Of a stretch of DNA of 38,714 nt, positions 35,810 to 38,714 are shown in pieces. The first letter of the stretch is position 1. Each line of letters begins with the position of its first letter. Where the stretch lies: NCBI RefSeq assembly GCF_030536915.1, contig NZ_JAUNPC010000024.1, positions 1 through 38,714 on the forward strand. Reading direction: 5' to 3'. The notes below the pieces were generated by a model that saw nothing but the letters and a program-made list of their open reading frames with translations, was not told the DNA's origin and did no database searches. The translations under genes were made by a program, and so were the position numbers. The stretch is from Paracoccus sp. (in: a-proteobacteria). Its GTDB lineage: Bacteria > Pseudomonadota > Alphaproteobacteria > Rhodobacterales > Rhodobacteraceae.

Positions 35810-37159
35810 TCAAAGATCGCCATGGCCGGAACGGTCGCCCGCGGCATCGTGCAGCCGCGCCCGGACCCGCCGCATCCCCAGCCAGACGGCAAGGACCACC
35901 AGCGGCGTCAGCGCGGCGATGACGATGCTGCGCTCGATCCCCGCGGATGCGGCGAAAGGATAGACCGCATAGCCCAGAAGGCCAACGGCGTAGTAGCTGA
36001 TGGCGACGACGGACAGCCCCTCGACCGTGTGCTGCAGGCGCAGTTGCAGGTCGGCGCGGCGGTCCATGCGTTCCAGCAGCGCCTGGTTCTGGCCGCTGCG
36101 CTGGACATCGACGCGGGTCCGCAGCAGCTCGCCCGCCCTTGCGGCGCGGTTCACCATCGCGTCCAGCCGCAGTTCCGCCGATTGCACCGTCCGCATCGCG
36201 GGCAGAAAGCGGCGCACCATGAATTCGTTCAGCGTCTGGCGGCCCTGAAAGCGCGTCTCGCGCAAGGACGCGATGCGGTCATGGACGATCGCCTCGTAGG
36301 CCCGTGTCGCGCCGAAGCGGAAGCCGTGCTGCGTTGCCGCCGATTCGAGCTTGAGCGACAGGGTCAGCAGCTCCTGCAGCACGGCTTCCGCCGGGCGGGT
36401 GTCGTCGCCCAGCCGCTCGACCAGCGCGGTCAGACGGGTTTCCAGCGCATTCATCGTCGCGTTCAGCGCCCGCACCCGCGGCAGCGCCAGCATCGACATG
36501 GCGCGATAGGTTTCCAGTTCCAGCAGCCGCTGGACGATGCGCCCGAGCCGCCCTGCTCCAAGCTCGGGGGACGCGAAGACGGCGAAGCGCATCCAGCCCG
36601 CCGGGTCGATGCGGAAGTCGGTGGCGACCACCGCCGTGCCGTCCAGCACCTGCACCGCGACCAGCCCGTCGGCCGCGAACCAGGACGACAGAAGCGGCGT
36701 GATCGCATCGGGATCGTCCGGCATCGGCGCGACATGGACCATCGCCGCCGCCACCCGGCGTCCCGGCGCACGGGCCTGCCAGTCGGCGGGGAACATCTCG
36801 GCCAGCGCGGGGTCGAAGGGACGATGCGGCCGGCCGGGGGTGAAGCCGGCGTAGCTGACGAACTCGGTATGGCTTTCCCAGCGCAACTCGTGCCGGCCGA
36901 GTTGCGCGGCATAATGGCCGGCATCGGTCTGCGGCACCGGCGCGCCGTGCCGCATGACCAGTTCGGCCAGATGCGCGATGTCGAGGCTGCGGTCGCGGTT
37001 GGCGGCGTCCCGAGGCTCCTTGAAGGCCAGGTAGACCGCCGTGCAGGGCACCGCCAGCCGCGGCGAGGGGCGGGCGTGCAGTTCGTTCACCATCTCGTAG
37101 CGCAGGGGGTGGTCCAGGGGCTGCGGGGCAGAGGGGGGCATCGGCAGGGGTTGGGTCAT
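35810..37159 (-). CDS. DUF3422 family membrane protein
   Basis: This 449-aa protein matches the DUF3422 family: N-terminal HPLRYEMVNELHARPSPRL, then HELRWESHTEFVSY, GLVAVQVLDGTAVVATDFRI and ELETYRAMSMLALPRVRALN. A helical middle follows, with two C-terminal membrane spans (about residues 390-435, VVAISYYAVGLLGYAV and IVIAALTPLVVLAVWLG). The CorA-like layout (large soluble part, two terminal helices) suggests a membrane channel or transporter role, but the function is not established. It is first in the unit with the 25-aa lipoprotein and the ArsC-like gene, and divergent from the transpeptidase. Confidence 0.9.
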   Translation of the reverse strand: MTQPLPMPPSAPQPLDHPLRYEMVNELHARPSPRLAVPCTAVYLAFKEPRDAANRDRSLDIAHLAELVMRHGAPVPQTDAGHYAAQLGRHELRWESHTEFVSYAGFTPGRPHRPFDPALAEMFPADWQARAPGRRVAAAMVHVAPMPDDPDAITPLLSSWFAADGLVAVQVLDGTAVVATDFRIDPAGWMRFAVFASPELGAGRLGRIVQRLLELETYRAMSMLALPRVRALNATMNALETRLTALVERLGDDTRPAEAVLQELLTLSLKLESAATQHGFRFGATRAYEAIVHDRIASLRETRFQGRQTLNEFMVRRFLPAMRTVQSAELRLDAMVNRAARAGELLRTRVDVQRSGQNQALLERMDRRADLQLRLQHTVEGLSVVAISYYAVGLLGYAVYPFAASAGIERSIVIAALTPLVVLAVWLGMRRVRARLHDAAGDRSGHGDL

Positions 37160-37291
37160 GGACTGACGAAAGCCGCAAAGATGCGCCGGGCGCAAGCCGT
37201 CCCCTAAAGGGGCAATGAGGCGTTCGTGATCGGCCCTGCCGTTGCGCCGGCGAGGGCCTTTGGGCAGGATGAACGGAAAACCACGGGACAG

Positions 37292-37804
37292 ATGATGAAA
37301 CGCACGCTTCGATTGTCGGTGGCCGCGCTGCTTGTGGCGCTGGCCGCCTCTTGTGCGCCCAGCAAGTTCAAGACCTACAACGGGCCTCCGGTCACGCAGA
37401 TCGTGGTGAACAAGTCGGCCCGGCAGATGCTGTTCCTGAGCGGATCGAACCTGATCGGAGGCTACAACATCGGCCTTGGGAACGAGCCGATCGGTCACAA
37501 GCAGTTCTCGGGCGACGGCAAGACGCCCGAGGGGCTTTACCATATCGACCGGCGGAACCCGAACAGCCGCTATCACCTGTCCATCGGGGTGTCCTATCCC
37601 AACCCGCAGGACAGCGGCTTCGCGCTGATGCAGGGCAAGCATCCCGGCGGCGACATCTTCATCCACGGGCAGGGGCCCGAGGGACAGGCGCTGGCGCCGC
37701 TCAAGCGGGACTGGACGGCGGGCTGCATCGCCGTGACCGACGCCGAGATGGAGGACATCTACGCCATGGTCCGCGACGGAACGCCGATCCTGATCAATCC
37801 CTGA
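37292..37804 (+). CDS. L,D-transpeptidase family lipoprotein
   Basis: This 170-aa YkuD-domain protein crosslinks or trims peptidoglycan stem peptides. A lipoprotein signal (MMKRTLRLSVAALLVALAAS, Cys21) places it in the envelope. The YkuD domain begins VTQIVVNKSARQMLFL, and the catalytic motif has His125 (IFIHGQGP) and Cys145 (DWTAGCIAVTDAEM), the form typical of the YafK-like group. The start at 37292 has GGGACAG before tandem ATGs; a further upstream in-frame start would precede the signal and is rejected. A strong terminator follows. Confidence 0.93.
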   Translation: MMKRTLRLSVAALLVALAASCAPSKFKTYNGPPVTQIVVNKSARQMLFLSGSNLIGGYNIGLGNEPIGHKQFSGDGKTPEGLYHIDRRNPNSRYHLSIGVSYPNPQDSGFALMQGKHPGGDIFIHGQGPEGQALAPLKRDWTAGCIAVTDAEMEDIYAMVRDGTPILINP

Positions 37805-37847
37805 GCAGGCCGGCCCCGGAAAGCGCCTTGTCCCGGTCCCGGAATGC

Positions 37848-37878
37848 AAGAACCCCCGCACGATGGGGGGGGGTTCTT
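37848..37878. terminator. Bidirectional intrinsic terminator
   Basis: AAGAACCCCC pairs with GGGGGTTCTT across an 11-nt loop containing extra Gs, followed by TTCGTTT on the plus strand. It lies between the convergent transpeptidase and pntB genes and can end both. Confidence 0.85.
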
Positions 37879-37896
37879 TCGTTTCAGCGCCTCTGA

Positions 37897-38714
37897 TCAG
37901 GAGATCATCGGCAGCAGCGCGTCCAGCGACTTCTTTGCATCGCCGTAGAACATGCGCGTGTTCTCCTTGTAGAACAGCGGGTTCTCGATGCCCGAATAGC
38001 CGGTGCCCTGCCCGCGCTTGCTGACGAACACTTGCTTGGCCTTCCAGACCTCCAGCACCGGCATCCCGGCGATGGGGCTGTTGGGGTCTTCCTGCGCGGC
38101 CGGGTTCACGATGTCGTTCGAGCCGATGACGATCACCACGTCGGTCGAGGGGAAGTCCTCGTTGATCTCGTCCATCTCCAGGACGATGTCATAGGGGACC
38201 TTGGCCTCGGCCAGAAGCACGTTCATGTGGCCCGGCAGGCGGCCGGCGACGGGGTGGATGGCGAAGCGCACCTCTTTGCCCGCGGCGCGCAGCTTGCGGG
38301 TCAGTTCGCTGACCGACTGCTGCGCCTGCGCCACGGCCATGCCGTAGCCCGGGACGATGATGACGCTGTCGGCCTCGTTCAGCGCCGCCGCCACGCCGTC
38401 GGCGTCGATGGCGATCTGCTCGCCCTCGATCGCCATCGCCGGTCCCGCCTCGCCGCCGAAGCCGCCGAGGATCACGCTGATGAAGCTGCGGTTCATGGCC
38501 TTGCACATGATGTAGCTGAGGATCGCACCCGAGGAACCCACAAGCGCGCCGACCACGATCAGCAGGTCGTTGGACAGCGTGAAGCCGATCATCGCCGCGG
38601 CCCAGCCCGAGTAGCTGTTCAGCATCGACACCACCACCGGCATGTCGGCGCCGCCGATGCCCATGATGAGGTGCCAGCCGATGAAGCCCGCGATGATCGC
38701 CAGCAGGATCAGCC
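37897..38714 (-). CDS. pntB: NAD(P) transhydrogenase subunit beta, partial (C-terminal part)
   Basis: The C-terminal 271 residues of PntB, continuing past the window end. The visible part begins with the last membrane helices ([40 protein letters not shown]). It then has the NADP(H)-binding domain [59 protein letters not shown] and [20 protein letters not shown], ending [12 protein letters not shown]. With PntA the complex uses proton flow to make NADPH. The gene start and pntA would lie to the right of the window. Confidence 0.97.
   Translation of the reverse strand, partial: LILLAIIAGFIGWHLIMGIGGADMPVVVSMLNSYSGWAAAMIGFTLSNDLLIVVGALVGSSGAILSYIMCKAMNRSFISVILGGFGGEAGPAMAIEGEQIAIDADGVAAALNEADSVIIVPGYGMAVAQAQQSVSELTRKLRAAGKEVRFAIHPVAGRLPGHMNVLLAEAKVPYDIVLEMDEINEDFPSTDVVIVIGSNDIVNPAAQEDPNSPIAGMPVLEVWKAKQVFVSKRGQGTGYSGIENPLFYKENTRMFYGDAKKSLDALLPMIS

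Noticed and set aside
37718-37740. TAGC instead of SxGC at the active site of the L,D-transpeptidase, as a possible inactivation
   Set aside because: DWTxGCIAVT is the normal form in the YafK-like group; His and Cys are both present.

Overview
The window reads as chromosomal DNA of an alphaproteobacterium of the Rhodobacterales, most like Paracoccus or a close relative. The grounds are very high GC with GC-rich third codon positions, sciP next to ctrA, a LexA with a direct-repeat GAAC-N7-GAAC SOS box, and Rhodobacterales-type gene neighbourhoods. The genus is inferred from sequence character only. Because GC is so high, most long antisense frames are shadows of real genes and are left out.

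Layout. 1-1723: two decayed IS3-family elements, one apparently inserted into the other, lying downstream of a tRNA-Pro gene. 1980-4032 (minus): tRNA-Pro, a DUF192 protein, a double cold-shock-domain protein and pdxH. 4095-6098 (plus): fabI, a LysE-type exporter and a xanthine phosphoribosyltransferase, closed by a terminator. 6133-6798: three tiny genes around a divergent pair of GGAAC-type stress promoters. 6952-12623 (minus): an Ala/Pro-rich membrane-anchored protein, an aminotransferase, a PpiD-like foldase and trpE. 12794-18468 (plus): trpG, trpD, ung, trpC, moaC, moeA and lexA. 18469-19488: a 1-kb stretch with no conventional gene, holding a second SOS box, a 33-codon membrane-peptide ORF and a stop-interrupted small ORF. 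19489-24239 (minus): recG and ligA. 24399-28965 (plus): a serine hydrolase, an ABC-F ATPase, rplU-rpmA and a GNAT acetyltransferase. 28978-31732: a lipoprotein, sufE, a glutathione peroxidase and mnmA. 31873-34090 (plus): sciP, ctrA and a nucleoside hydrolase. 34125-34728: no recognisable gene. 34729-38714: a YitT-like membrane protein, an operon of DUF3422 protein, 25-aa lipoprotein and ArsC-like protein, an L,D-transpeptidase, and the C-terminal part of pntB running off the window.

Functional threads. Tryptophan synthesis is split between two divergent transcription units: trpE ends the minus unit, and trpG-trpD-(ung)-trpC start the plus unit. Molybdenum cofactor genes and the SOS repressor follow in the same direction. 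DNA repair is well represented (ung, lexA, recG, ligA). Cell-cycle control is represented by ctrA with its inhibitor sciP and a CtrA-like box upstream of ctrA.

The most interesting signal is a GTTC-N7-GTTC LexA-type box placed 55 bp upstream of a 33-codon ORF that encodes a single-span membrane peptide, immediately beside lexA. This arrangement resembles, without proven homology, the SOS-induced membrane peptides that inhibit division in Caulobacter. No CRISPR array, phage module or recognisable defence system is visible.
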